Assembly: GCA_902362375.1 (NCBI GenBank)
Contig: CABIVS010000009.1
Coordinates: 198,897 to 262,896, forward strand
Source of the DNA: Bacteroidaceae bacterium
Lineage (GTDB): Bacteria > Bacteroidota > Bacteroidia > Bacteroidales > Bacteroidaceae
Length of the DNA stretch: 64,000 nt
Direction of reading: 5' to 3'
Part shown: piece after piece, positions 7,692 to 15,450 of the stretch
Numbering within the stretch: the stretch's first letter is position 1
How the letters are laid out: every line of letters starts with the position of its first letter
The notes under the pieces: generated by a model
What the model saw: the letters and a program-made list of their open reading frames with translations, nothing else
Database searches by the model: none
What the model was told of the DNA's origin: nothing
Program-made: the position numbers and the translations under genes

Positions 7692-8392
7692 TAAAAGACA
7701 AACACCCAGCACCACAGCCCGCACAACCGTCGGCACCGGCGGAGAGCCTGCCTGAAGAAGTTTCCGCGAACCCTTTCGTGGAGATATACCGGGCCGTTAA
7801 GCGGGCTGTCCTGACCCTGCGGGAGAATCCGGACGACCCGTTGTCGCCGCCCCTGTTCAAAACCGTCGCTATCGACAACGGCCAGTTCGCCCGCATTGTC
7901 CGTGACGATAACACGGAGTATGAGACTGTGTTCCCTGCCGTGTTCATCCACTTTATCAACGTGAGGTACCTGGTACAGCAACAGCGTATCGGTGAGGGAC
8001 GCGCCACCATGCGCGTGCGGTTTATCCTGAATACGCTCAACAATGCGGACGAAGACAAGGAATGCGAGGCGTTTCTGGTCTTCCAGCGGCTCAATGTAGC
8101 CATACAGGATGCCAAGAACCATGAGCCGGCGCTGAGCGAGCGGTGCAACCTGACCTATTTCGACATGCCGCTTTCAACCAATATGTTGCAGGCGTACTGG
8201 ATAGACTACGAGGTATGGTTCAGGGAATCTTCCGCGTGGAAATACAGGGACTGGGTAAAAAGGTATGTGGTCATGCCCCCGTTCACCCAACACAGCGATG
8301 CGCCGCAACATGACAGCGGCGGACACGGCTTCCATCCGCGTCCGGAACATGACGAAGTATCTGGTTTTTCGGATACTGGATCGGAAAATTGA
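7688..8392 (+). CDS. Probable neck / tail-terminator protein
   Basis: A 234-residue protein. A proline-rich N-terminus (PAPQPAQPSAPAES) is followed by FVEIYRAVKRAVLTLREN, then YETVFPAVFIHFINVRYL and LVFQRLNVAIQDAKN, a size and pattern seen in tail-terminator or gp37-like neck proteins of Mu-type phages. The C-terminal tail (rich in H, G, P, D) looks non-conserved and overlaps a second small frame at 8310. It starts inside the stop of the preceding gene (ATGA). Position between virion morphogenesis and protease genes supports a head-tail joining role, but I do not recognise a named family. Confidence 0.5.
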   Translation: MIKDKHPAPQPAQPSAPAESLPEEVSANPFVEIYRAVKRAVLTLRENPDDPLSPPLFKTVAIDNGQFARIVRDDNTEYETVFPAVFIHFINVRYLVQQQRIGEGRATMRVRFILNTLNNADEDKECEAFLVFQRLNVAIQDAKNHEPALSERCNLTYFDMPLSTNMLQAYWIDYEVWFRESSAWKYRDWVKRYVVMPPFTQHSDAPQHDSGGHGFHPRPEHDEVSGFSDTGSEN

Positions 8393-8513
8393 AATCCATG
8401 CAGGAGATTTATCCGCACTGCGTATAAACAGACATGAATCAGCAGATAATACAAGACTCATGATACATTTTCTGTACTTGCTGAATTTAGAATGTCCAGC
8501 ATGCCGGTCTTGA
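8310..8513 (+). CDS. Possible small protein, 67 residues
   Basis: An open frame beginning MTAADTASIRVRNMTKYLVF, overlapping the 3' end of the preceding gene by 83 bases and running into the gap before the protease gene. Its first half has a plausible composition (VFRILDRKIEIHAGDLSAL) and could be a real small virion or assembly factor, since the overlapping end of the upstream protein is low-complexity. No family is recognised and no ribosome site decides the matter. The rest of the gap (8514-8620) is AT-rich with nothing evident. Confidence 0.3.
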   Translation: MTAADTASIRVRNMTKYLVFRILDRKIEIHAGDLSALRINRHESADNTRLMIHFLYLLNLECPACRS

Positions 8514-8626
8514 TACAAATAGTTGCAACCGGTCTGTAATTTGAACAATCTATTATACTGTAAAGATAATCGCATTTCCATAAATGGATGGATTCTCATA
8601 TTTCCACTTCCATAAATAGCAGTGCA

Positions 8627-8657
8627 AAACCTTTTCTTTTTCCACCGCCTACTCTTG
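8627..8657 (+). promoter_or_regulatory. Putative phage late promoter B (protease-scaffold)
   Basis: AAACCT (8627-8632), 17-base spacer, TACTCTTG (8650-8657), 18 bases before the protease ATG at 8676. Same two-part sequence as the portal site. Confidence 0.6.
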
Positions 8658-8675
8658 TTCAAATAACCCTTGCAT

Positions 8676-9914
8676 ATGGATATGAACACACTTCAATATG
8701 TCGTCGGAGAGGCGAAGGCAGGCCAGCCGGCTGTTATCCGTTTCTTCGGTCGCGTGACGGAAGAGACGACCTCACGTTTCAATGACGAGTTCGACTTTTT
8801 GGAAAATATCATCCGTCCCTCCTGTATCCGCGTGTTGATCAACTCGGAGGGCGGCAGTGTCCTTTACGGCATGTCCACCTATTCCACCATCGCCAATGCC
8901 ACGGTGGATACGGAATGTATCATCGAAGGGGTCGCGGCATCGATGGCCTCCATCATCTGGGCGGCGGGCAAGCGTTCTCTCATGCGTGATTATGCCATAC
9001 TGATGATTCATAACCCGATGTTGCCGGACGATGACGGAGGGGAACCGTCGGACATGGTAACGGCTTTTACCAAACAGATCGAGACGATTTACCGGAAACG
9101 GTTCGGCCTGAAAGCGGAGCATGTGCGGGCCATCATGGACGGACAGGCAGGAAAGGACGGGACCTATTTCGACGCACAGGCTGCCGTCAAGGCCGGCATC
9201 ATACCTGCGGAGCATGTCATCCATACCTCGAAGCAGCTTTGCCGTAAAGTGCATGACGAGATAGAAGGATTGACCGATACGGCCGCCATCCAGGAACTGA
9301 TGAGCCGTGTCAGCGCGGGAAATAAACCTTTCAAAGGCATTGAACCTACTCTTACAGAAACGGAAAACGATATGGCAAACGAAAACAAGACACAAGGCTT
9401 TGAGTACGGGGCGATTGCAGCCTCGCTGGGCATGAAGGACGGTGAGGTCAAGGACGTGATGGCACGTATCTCTGAACTGGCCGCGATGGAACCCAAATAC
9501 AGAGAAATACAGAAATCACTGAGCGACGCGCAGACCGTCATCGCCGGAAAAGACGCCTCCATCCGGAACTTGCAGACAGACCTGGCCGCAGCGACGGCAC
9601 GCCTTTCCGCCTACGAGCAGAAAGAGAAGGACGAGCAGGCTTCCCGTATCGAGACATTGGTGGAGAATGCCATTGCAGAAGGCAAGATTGACCGTGAGGC
9701 GAAAACGCAGTGGGTGGAGATGGCCGGTTCCAACTTCGAGTTGGCGGAAAGCACGCTGGCTTCCATTCCCGCGCGGGAGAAAATCTCGAAGGAAATCGCC
9801 GATGACCCTGCCAACATCCAGGCCACGGCGGAAGCGACAAAGACCGCCGAACAGCTGATGGCCGAGAAGGTGGCGGAAGTGGTCGGTGCGGATTTCAAGT
9901 TCCGAAAGCTCTGA
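8676..9914 (+). CDS. ClpP-like head maturation protease fused to scaffold
   Basis: A 412-residue protein. Residues 1-200 are a ClpP/S49-type prohead protease: CIRVLINSEGGSVLYGM (substrate-binding strand), GVAASMASIIWAAG with the nucleophile serine in ASMAS, and AILMIHNPM with the catalytic histidine. Residues after about 230 are an alpha-helical, coiled-coil scaffold (long E/K/A/Q-rich stretches such as LQTDLAAATARLSAYEQKEK). The protease cuts the scaffold and itself out of the prohead. An in-frame ATG at 9372 begins exactly where the scaffold begins. I start at 8676 rather than at the upstream TTG. Capsid gene follows. Confidence 0.88.
   Translation: MDMNTLQYVVGEAKAGQPAVIRFFGRVTEETTSRFNDEFDFLENIIRPSCIRVLINSEGGSVLYGMSTYSTIANATVDTECIIEGVAASMASIIWAAGKRSLMRDYAILMIHNPMLPDDDGGEPSDMVTAFTKQIETIYRKRFGLKAEHVRAIMDGQAGKDGTYFDAQAAVKAGIIPAEHVIHTSKQLCRKVHDEIEGLTDTAAIQELMSRVSAGNKPFKGIEPTLTETENDMANENKTQGFEYGAIAASLGMKDGEVKDVMARISELAAMEPKYREIQKSLSDAQTVIAGKDASIRNLQTDLAAATARLSAYEQKEKDEQASRIETLVENAIAEGKIDREAKTQWVEMAGSNFELAESTLASIPAREKISKEIADDPANIQATAEATKTAEQLMAEKVAEVVGADFKFRKL
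9372..9914 (+). CDS. Nested scaffold protein (internal start)
   Basis: The in-frame ATG at 9372 (MANENKTQGFEYGAIAA) sits at the boundary between the protease domain and the coiled-coil scaffold, giving a 180-residue scaffold-only product. This repeats the lambda C/Nu3 design, in which free scaffold is made in excess of the protease-scaffold fusion. The preceding bases (ACGGAAAACGAT) are A-rich, as expected for Bacteroidota initiation sites. The product is inferred from domain boundary and start position, not shown. Confidence 0.55.
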   Translation: MANENKTQGFEYGAIAASLGMKDGEVKDVMARISELAAMEPKYREIQKSLSDAQTVIAGKDASIRNLQTDLAAATARLSAYEQKEKDEQASRIETLVENAIAEGKIDREAKTQWVEMAGSNFELAESTLASIPAREKISKEIADDPANIQATAEATKTAEQLMAEKVAEVVGADFKFRKL

Positions 9915-9925
9915 CAGACTATCCG

Positions 9926-9944
9926 CGGGCGTCCGCCCGATTTT
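9926..9944 (+). terminator. Weak hairpin after protease-scaffold gene
   Basis: CGGGC, four-base loop GTCC, GCCCG, then ATTTT. Short 5-bp stem; it may be a partial terminator or mRNA end between scaffold and capsid genes. Confidence 0.35.
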
Positions 9945-10040
9945 AACTGACATGCCGGAGACCGCAGTGTCTCGCGCGGAAACAGCAGGTATCCGCCAGT
10001 CGGCCGAGTTTCATTCTTCAACGGAAAACTTAAAACGACA

Positions 10041-11090
10041 ATGGCTGATACAGTAAACTTTCTTCAAAACGGGTATAGCGGCGAAGTACTTGAGGACTTG
10101 CTGACCTATACCGTGCAGGGCAATGATACAGTCCGCGAGGGACTGATTCATATCAAGACGGGCATCCAGCACCGCTATACGCTTCCTGCCATCAAGCTGG
10201 GCAACATTATCCAGGACAACGTGCCGACCCCACAACCCATCCACGGAGCCAAGGGCGATGACGGCACGAACGAGTACCAGTTCACCGAACGCCATCTTGA
10301 GCCGTCCGATTTTATGGTCTATCTCGAGTTTAACCCGAGGGACTACGAGAAGTACTGGCGTTTCGCGCAGCCGGAAGGCAATCTCGTGTTCCGCGAGCTC
10401 GACCCGAAAATCCAGGCGACGATGCTCCGTCTCCTTATGGACAAGAAAAACGAGTATATCGGAAACGCCATCTGGACTTCCGCCCGCGGAGGAGAGACGG
10501 TGGCCAAGATTACCGCACCGGAAGGCTGCACGAAAATCGGAGCCAACAAGGAGAAATATTTTGACGGGGTCATCAAACGGATCCTCGACAATGTGAACTC
10601 CTCCGATGCCGAGGTGGTTGCCGGAGGGCAGTGCATCATTTCGGGAACGACCGAGCTGACGGACGGGGCCGCGGTGGAGGCGGCGCTCTATGCGATGTGG
10701 AGGAAATGTCCGAAGCAGATCCGAAAGAAGACATCTCTGACCTTTGTGGTCGGATGGGACGCCTGGGACGCGTATGACCAATATATCTCGGACAAGCAGG
10801 TCAAGTATTCCGAGAATACCGAGGTCAACCGCTATCGCTTCAAGGGCAAGCGCATCGTCCCGGTCGTGGGAATCCCCGAACACACGATGGTGCTCGGCGA
10901 GTTCTCCACCGGCATGGACTCCAACCTGTGGATGGGGGTGGATTACGCGAACGACACGGACATCCTGAAAATCGACCGTCTGCAGGCCAACTCCGAGCTG
11001 TTCTTTTTCCAGATGCGCATGAAAATGGACGTGAACATCGTCCGCCCGGCGGAGATCGTGGTCCATACCGCCTACAAGAAGAGCGAATAA
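10041..11090 (+). CDS. Major capsid protein
   Basis: A 349-residue protein directly after the protease-scaffold gene, the normal place for the coat gene. The sequence has the order of HK97-fold capsids of Bacteroidales phages: a charged N-terminus (YSGEVLEDLLTYTVQGNDTV), a mid region LRLLMDKKNEYIGNAIWTSA resembling the spine, the P-domain KKTSLTFVVGWDAWDAYDQY, and a C-terminal beta strand SELFFFQMRMKMDVNIVRP. The start ATG follows an A-rich stretch. A 127-base leader with a small hairpin precedes it, which may raise its expression. No sequence-level homologue can be named without a search. Confidence 0.8.
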   Translation: MADTVNFLQNGYSGEVLEDLLTYTVQGNDTVREGLIHIKTGIQHRYTLPAIKLGNIIQDNVPTPQPIHGAKGDDGTNEYQFTERHLEPSDFMVYLEFNPRDYEKYWRFAQPEGNLVFRELDPKIQATMLRLLMDKKNEYIGNAIWTSARGGETVAKITAPEGCTKIGANKEKYFDGVIKRILDNVNSSDAEVVAGGQCIISGTTELTDGAAVEAALYAMWRKCPKQIRKKTSLTFVVGWDAWDAYDQYISDKQVKYSENTEVNRYRFKGKRIVPVVGIPEHTMVLGEFSTGMDSNLWMGVDYANDTDILKIDRLQANSELFFFQMRMKMDVNIVRPAEIVVHTAYKKSE

Positions 11091-11120
11091 CACACCTTTC
11101 TTCATTCTCAATATCCACCC

Positions 11121-11152
11121 GGGGAGCGGAGGCAAGGCCCCGTTCCCCATTT
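11121..11152 (+). terminator. Hairpin after capsid gene
   Basis: GGGGAGCGG pairs with CCGTTCCCC (one G-T wobble) around a 10-base loop and is followed by ATTTTC. It could attenuate transcription beyond the capsid gene, as many phages do. Confidence 0.5.
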
Positions 11153-11165
11153 TCATTCTACTGTT

Positions 11166-11513
11166 ATGGCAAAGAAAATCAACACGGAGGAAACTCCGCA
11201 GACAGACAACAATAATATTCCTGCACCGGAGGCTCAGGCGGTGCCCGTTCCGGAAACGGCATCGGAAAACCTCGGGACAGGCGGCGAGACTGAAGACAGG
11301 CTGCCGGCCAAGACCGCGGGGAAAGGGAATGCAGGGTCGGAGGAGACGACAGAGCCTCACATCCTGTCCCTGTTGAAAAAGTTCCCGGCATATCCGTCGC
11401 TGTACATCGACACGCACGGAGGAACCTATGCGCCGGACACGGCGGCCGCCATCAGGGGCAAGGCCGTACTCTACAGGAATCCTTTCTACAACGAACTTAA
11501 AAAGAAATCATAA
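11166..11513 (+). CDS. Hypothetical head-tail region protein
   Basis: A 115-residue protein. The first 55 residues are low-complexity and acidic/proline-rich (PAPEAQAVPVPETASENLG). The last 50 form a compact domain, HILSLLKKFPAYPSLYIDTHG followed by GGTYAPDTAAAIRGKAVLY, similar in size to small connector or head-fibre domains, but no family is recognised. Its TAA overlaps the ATG of the sheath gene (TAATG), so it is translated with it. It probably belongs to the capsid-tail junction. Confidence 0.55.
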   Translation: MAKKINTEETPQTDNNNIPAPEAQAVPVPETASENLGTGGETEDRLPAKTAGKGNAGSEETTEPHILSLLKKFPAYPSLYIDTHGGTYAPDTAAAIRGKAVLYRNPFYNELKKKS

Positions 11514-12865
11514 TGGCACTCGGTAATGTATTTATCAAGGATGTGGACGGCAATATTCCTTACGATACCGGCTCGTCGGGCGAGAAGGTGACGGGACTGC
11601 TGTTCGACGTGTCCCTCCAGCCGACGCTTTTCACGGAGGGGTATGGTAAAACCAATGAGACCAGGCTCAAGCCTGGCGATGTCTGCTACATCACCTCGTT
11701 CAAGTCCGCCGTGAACGACTTCGGTATCATCGAACGTGTGGAGGCAACCGACGAGGAGGAGATGAATGTCAATTTCCTGCACGGCATCCCGGCATACCAT
11801 ATCCGTGAATTTTTCCGCATGTCCGGCAATCCGGGCGGTTCAGGAAAACTCTACGTGATGTTCGCGGACTGTTCGGCGAACTGGGATGCGCTGGAAATCA
11901 TGCAGCGTGCTGCCGGGGGTATGATCAACCAGATAGGCATATGGACGGAACAGCCGCTGTGGAAAGCGAACGGCGCATCGGAACAATACAACCTCAATCT
12001 GGTAAAGGGGCTCAACGACGTGGCCGTGGGGCTTGCGGAGCAGAACCAGCCGCTCTCGCTCATCCTTTCCGCCAATCCTTCCAATACGGGGGCGGATACG
12101 ACTGAGGGGCGTCAGATTGACCTGAATAAAATACCTTCATGCATCTGTGAATCAAGCCGTATCAGCTGTATATTCGGCCAGGCGCATCACGAAAAGATCT
12201 CCACGATGCAGATGTGCAACAGGAACCATACGCCCGTGGGATTTTTGGGAGCGGTTATGGGAGCCATAGCAAAGGCCAACGTGCACGAATCCATCGCATG
12301 GGTCAAGCAGTTCAATCTCTTCGCGGACGATTTCCAGGAAATAGAGTTGGGGTTCGGGGACATCAACCTCGACGAGGCAGAGGAGAACTTCCTCAGCCTG
12401 AACCGGTACGAGTCACTCTCCCCGTCACTGCTGGACGAACTCGACGATAAGGGGTATATTTTTCCCATCAAGTATGCCGGCCGCGAGAACGGGATCTACA
12501 TCTCGAAAGACCAGACATGCTCACATGGGGATTTCCGTACCATTGCCCGGAACCGCACCATCAACAAGAGCCGCCGTGCCGTGCGTGCAGCCCTGCTGCC
12601 GTATGTGAACTCACCGCTGATGGTCAATCCTTCAACCGGGTTCCTCGCCCCGTCGAAGATTACAGCTTTCAAGACACTCATCGGGGATATACTGGCCAAG
12701 ATGCAGGCGGCGCAGGAAATTTCAGGATACGCCGTCACTATCGACCCGAACCAGAACGTGTTGGTGGACGACACGCTGCGCATCTCCTATGTCCTTGTCC
12801 CGGTGGGCGTGGCCGTGAAGATTTATGTAGAGGAAGGACTGTCATTAACCGCAAATAAGACATAG
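11513..12865 (+). CDS. Tail sheath protein (DUF2586-type)
   Basis: A 450-residue contractile sheath subunit, the piece that makes this a myovirus. Recognisable elements are the N-terminal VTGLLFDVSLQPTLFTEGYG, the central AGGMINQIGIWTEQPLW, the long helix NKSRRAVRAALLPYVNSPLMV and the C-terminal strand LRISYVLVPVGVAVKIYVEE that donates to the sheath mesh. The order sheath then tube matches P2/Mu-type tails. It starts on the last base of the previous stop codon region and ends 3 bases before the tube gene. Confidence 0.88.
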   Translation: MALGNVFIKDVDGNIPYDTGSSGEKVTGLLFDVSLQPTLFTEGYGKTNETRLKPGDVCYITSFKSAVNDFGIIERVEATDEEEMNVNFLHGIPAYHIREFFRMSGNPGGSGKLYVMFADCSANWDALEIMQRAAGGMINQIGIWTEQPLWKANGASEQYNLNLVKGLNDVAVGLAEQNQPLSLILSANPSNTGADTTEGRQIDLNKIPSCICESSRISCIFGQAHHEKISTMQMCNRNHTPVGFLGAVMGAIAKANVHESIAWVKQFNLFADDFQEIELGFGDINLDEAEENFLSLNRYESLSPSLLDELDDKGYIFPIKYAGRENGIYISKDQTCSHGDFRTIARNRTINKSRRAVRAALLPYVNSPLMVNPSTGFLAPSKITAFKTLIGDILAKMQAAQEISGYAVTIDPNQNVLVDDTLRISYVLVPVGVAVKIYVEEGLSLTANKT

Positions 12866-12868
12866 CAT

Positions 12869-13324
12869 ATGGCAATAATCAACAATGTAGCATACTCGTG
12901 GTCGATGATAACCCTGTCATCGACCGCCCTGGGAATCGATGAAGGTTCCACGACCCTTGAAGGCGTGTCGGCCATCAAATGGTCGAAGAAGCGCAAGGTC
13001 GAAAGTAACTACGGCATGGGAGGACGGCCGGTGTCGAGGGGGTTCGGGAACATTACCTATACGGCGAGCATCACGATGGACTATGCCACGCAACAGCTGT
13101 TGCGTTCGGTGTACGGCTCGCTGCTCGAAATCGGCGAGTTCGACCTGATTATCAGCTTTGCCAACCCGATGGCCGGCGAGGACTGGACAACGACGACCGT
13201 AACGCTCAAAGGTTGCATCTTCACGGAGGATTGTCTCGAGTCACAGCAGGATGATACCAATATCACCCATGAATTCGATCTCAACCCGTTCGATATCCAA
13301 ATCGGCTCGGGTGATACAATCTAA
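12869..13324 (+). CDS. Tail tube protein
   Basis: A 151-residue protein immediately after the sheath gene. Length and pattern fit the major tail tube: KRKVESNYGMGGRPVSRGFG near residue 48 and the following ITYTASITMDYATQQLLR strand, LLEIGEFDLIISFANPM, and VTLKGCIFTEDCLESQQDD, the last being the typical beta-sandwich closing region. It polymerises inside the sheath as the DNA conduit. The call is based on position, size and beta-rich pattern. Confidence 0.8.
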   Translation: MAIINNVAYSWSMITLSSTALGIDEGSTTLEGVSAIKWSKKRKVESNYGMGGRPVSRGFGNITYTASITMDYATQQLLRSVYGSLLEIGEFDLIISFANPMAGEDWTTTTVTLKGCIFTEDCLESQQDDTNITHEFDLNPFDIQIGSGDTI

Positions 13325-13330
13325 GCTGTC

Positions 13331-13822
13331 ATGGATGTAACTTTCGAGGGGAAATCTTCTACCGGAAAGAACGAATGGCTCACGCCTCCCTGCCTGCTTC
13401 GGAGGCTGGGGCCGTTCGATTTGGATCCGTGTTCGCCCGTAAACCGCCCATGGGATACGGCGCGACATCACTATACCATTGAGGATGACGGCCTGCAACA
13501 ACCCTGGTTCGGACGTGTGTTCTGCAATCCTCCCTATGACACTGCACTGATTGTCCGGTTTATCCGCAGGTGTGTCGAACACAGGAATGCCGTCGCGCTC
13601 ACTTTTGCCCGCACGGACACGCGCCTGTTCCACGAACTGATATTCCCAAACGCCGATTCAATACTCTTTATCAAGGGACGGCTCAGTTTTTACCATGTTA
13701 CGGGGGAACAGGGTGGTACGGCCGGAGCGCCGTCATGCCTGATCGCCTTCAACAAAGAAAATACCGCGGTTCTGGAAACATGCGGTATCGACGGGAAGTT
13801 GGTGAAGCCACGACTTCAATAG
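13331..13822 (+). CDS. Phage DNA N6-adenine methyltransferase
   Basis: A 163-residue protein of the phage Dam family (PF05869). The catalytic motif IV is NPPYDTA near residue 65, preceded by LDPCSPVNRPW and TIEDDGLQQPWFGRVFCNPPY, the family signature (FDLDP, N/D-G-L-x-x-x-W). It transfers methyl from S-adenosylmethionine to adenine in DNA and may protect phage DNA from host restriction. It lies 6 bases after the tube gene, an odd place for an enzyme, so it looks like inserted cargo at a tail-operon seam, next to the leftward Abi-like module. Confidence 0.9.
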   Translation: MDVTFEGKSSTGKNEWLTPPCLLRRLGPFDLDPCSPVNRPWDTARHHYTIEDDGLQQPWFGRVFCNPPYDTALIVRFIRRCVEHRNAVALTFARTDTRLFHELIFPNADSILFIKGRLSFYHVTGEQGGTAGAPSCLIAFNKENTAVLETCGIDGKLVKPRLQ

Positions 13823-13848
13823 TCAACCATAAATTTGTTACATAATAA

Positions 13849-13889
13849 CCCGTCTGTTTGCCGGATATTGACCTTGGCTGACAGACGGG
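13849..13889. terminator. Bidirectional terminator between convergent genes
   Basis: CCCGTCTGT (13849-13857) pairs perfectly with ACAGACGGG (13881-13889) between the rightward methyltransferase and the leftward metallophosphoesterase gene. Confidence 0.65.
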
Positions 13890-13906
13890 ATTTATGTATG
13901 GCAGAC

Positions 13907-14671
13907 TTAAATCGAAATATGCGCTTCCTTATCGAATGACGTATGCTCGTTACTGAACACATAGCCCAACTGGTTGCATATGCACCGGGTGTTTCCGATG
14001 ACCTTATTGATATTGCGGTGCGAGTGGCCATATATCCAGTATTCAATCGGGCTGTCTGCAATGAAACCGCCAAGCTCCACGGTAAATGCCCCATTGAGCG
14101 GACTGCCCTTGAACTCCGGCGCCATCAGTTCGAATGACGGTACATGATGAGTGGCGACAATGAGATGTCTGGCAGTACTTTGTTTTACGCTCTGTTCCAG
14201 AAAACGGAAACAGCGCGAATGTTCGTCATTGAACCTTGTCCAGTCCAGCGGTTCGCTGCCGTAACGCATCCTGCGGAAATCTGTGATGGCTGCCTCAGTT
14301 TCATAGGCATCCTGCAACAGGATATGTGACCACAGTGTGGTAGCGATCAATTCTATATCGTTACCCAATGGGATAACGGCATTATAGTGGCAGGTGATGT
14401 TTTCCCTGATTTTGAGCGACCAGCCGTTATACAGCTTGTCTATGTCGAACATCTTGTAAAACTCGTGGTTTCCGGGAACCACGATGACCCGGCTGTAATT
14501 TCCGGAAGCCCAGTCCCAGAACGGATGTCTGGAGTAGTTCTCATCTCCGATATATCCTATATCTCCGGCAAGGACAAGCACTTCTCCGGCAACAGCCAGC
14601 GGGTTGTGCTTCAAAAAACTGCTGTTCTCCCGAAACTCGAGATGCAGGTCGGATGCGTATTGGATTCTCAT
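13907..14671 (-). CDS. Calcineurin-like metallophosphoesterase
   Basis: A 254-residue enzyme with all metal-binding motifs of the calcineurin-like superfamily: YASDLHLEF (DxH), VLVLAGDIGYIGD (GD), VVPGNHEFY (GNHE), VATHHVPSF (H) and IYGHSHRN (GHxH). It should hydrolyse a phosphoester or nucleotide. The ATG overlaps the stop of the nucleotidyltransferase gene by 4 bases (ATGA), so the two are co-translated; this pairing suggests that it opposes or completes the nucleotidyltransferase reaction. It is the last gene of a three-gene leftward module. Confidence 0.9.
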   Translation of the reverse strand: MRIQYASDLHLEFRENSSFLKHNPLAVAGEVLVLAGDIGYIGDENYSRHPFWDWASGNYSRVIVVPGNHEFYKMFDIDKLYNGWSLKIRENITCHYNAVIPLGNDIELIATTLWSHILLQDAYETEAAITDFRRMRYGSEPLDWTRFNDEHSRCFRFLEQSVKQSTARHLIVATHHVPSFELMAPEFKGSPLNGAFTVELGGFIADSPIEYWIYGHSHRNINKVIGNTRCICNQLGYVFSNEHTSFDKEAHISI

Positions 14672-15450
14672 TGTTGTGTTATGAAATTGGCTTCAAGTTG
14701 TTCCAATAACTGTTCTCCGGAAATGCTTTTAAGTCCTGCCGATTTGAAAAAATCAGAGTTTGGCACTTCTTCTTTGACAGCCAGGCAAAACCTGTCAACA
14801 TCTTGTTTAAGCGAATCAGGAACTTCGTAGGTGTCGGCAGGAGCAAGCATGGCAACCAGCCGGAATACATCTTTCTTGTGCTTGACGATATGTTTGCTGT
14901 CCACTTGTTCTCCATTGCTTTTCCGCTCGGTCATTTCTAAATAGGCCCTGCATTTCAGACAGATAAGACTTTCAATGTTCGCAATATGTACGCCCTCCTC
15001 CAACGTGCTGTGTTCAATGGTATAATAATAATAGTCATCATCCATCAAAATGGCTGACAGACTTGACAGGTCATCATCAACCGGAATGGGGGTAATGTGG
15101 GCATCGTCCGGGAATTTGACAACCCCGATATTTCGTGAAAAGAGTTCTATCTGATACGGGAAATCCGGATTTCCCGGTTCCTTGAACCTGTAATATTCAT
15201 GCCTGCATTCCCCGTTCCCGGTTCCCTTATTCCTTTGTCTGTACCCTGCGGTTTTTACAAACTCCCAGAATTTTGCAGCAAAATCCGAAGACAGCGCCTC
15301 CACAATCAGTATAATGTCTATGTCCTTGGTCGCCCTTGGAGTTTGTGCATATATTTCTTCATGCATTTCACAGGCAGTACCACCTATGATGACATAGTTT
15401 CCTTCATATCCGGTGAAAAACTCCCTGAATTTATCAATTCCTCTTACCAT
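14668..15450 (-). CDS. AbiEii-like nucleotidyltransferase
   Basis: A 260-residue protein with the nucleotidyltransferase-fold signature: VIIGGTACEMHEE near residue 20 and TPRATKDIDIILIVE near 38, i.e. GG...R-x-T-x-D-x-D. AbiEii/MNT-type toxins of type IV or VII systems transfer nucleotides to tRNA or proteins. The rest (ESLICLKCRAYLEM near 180, VKHKKDVFRLVAML near 200) matches helices of the AbiEii/DUF1814 group. It overlaps the upstream regulator gene by 7 bases and the downstream phosphoesterase gene by 4. Base use is clearly more AT-rich than in the flanking virion genes, a sign of separate origin. Confidence 0.8.
   Translation of the reverse strand: MVRGIDKFREFFTGYEGNYVIIGGTACEMHEEIYAQTPRATKDIDIILIVEALSSDFAAKFWEFVKTAGYRQRNKGTGNGECRHEYYRFKEPGNPDFPYQIELFSRNIGVVKFPDDAHITPIPVDDDLSSLSAILMDDDYYYYTIEHSTLEEGVHIANIESLICLKCRAYLEMTERKSNGEQVDSKHIVKHKKDVFRLVAMLAPADTYEVPDSLKQDVDRFCLAVKEEVPNSDFFKSAGLKSISGEQLLEQLEANFITQQ

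Noticed and set aside
10011..11417. 468-residue minus-strand frame opposite the capsid gene
   Set aside because: Shadow of strong codon bias in the capsid gene; no recognisable motif and it would break operon layout.
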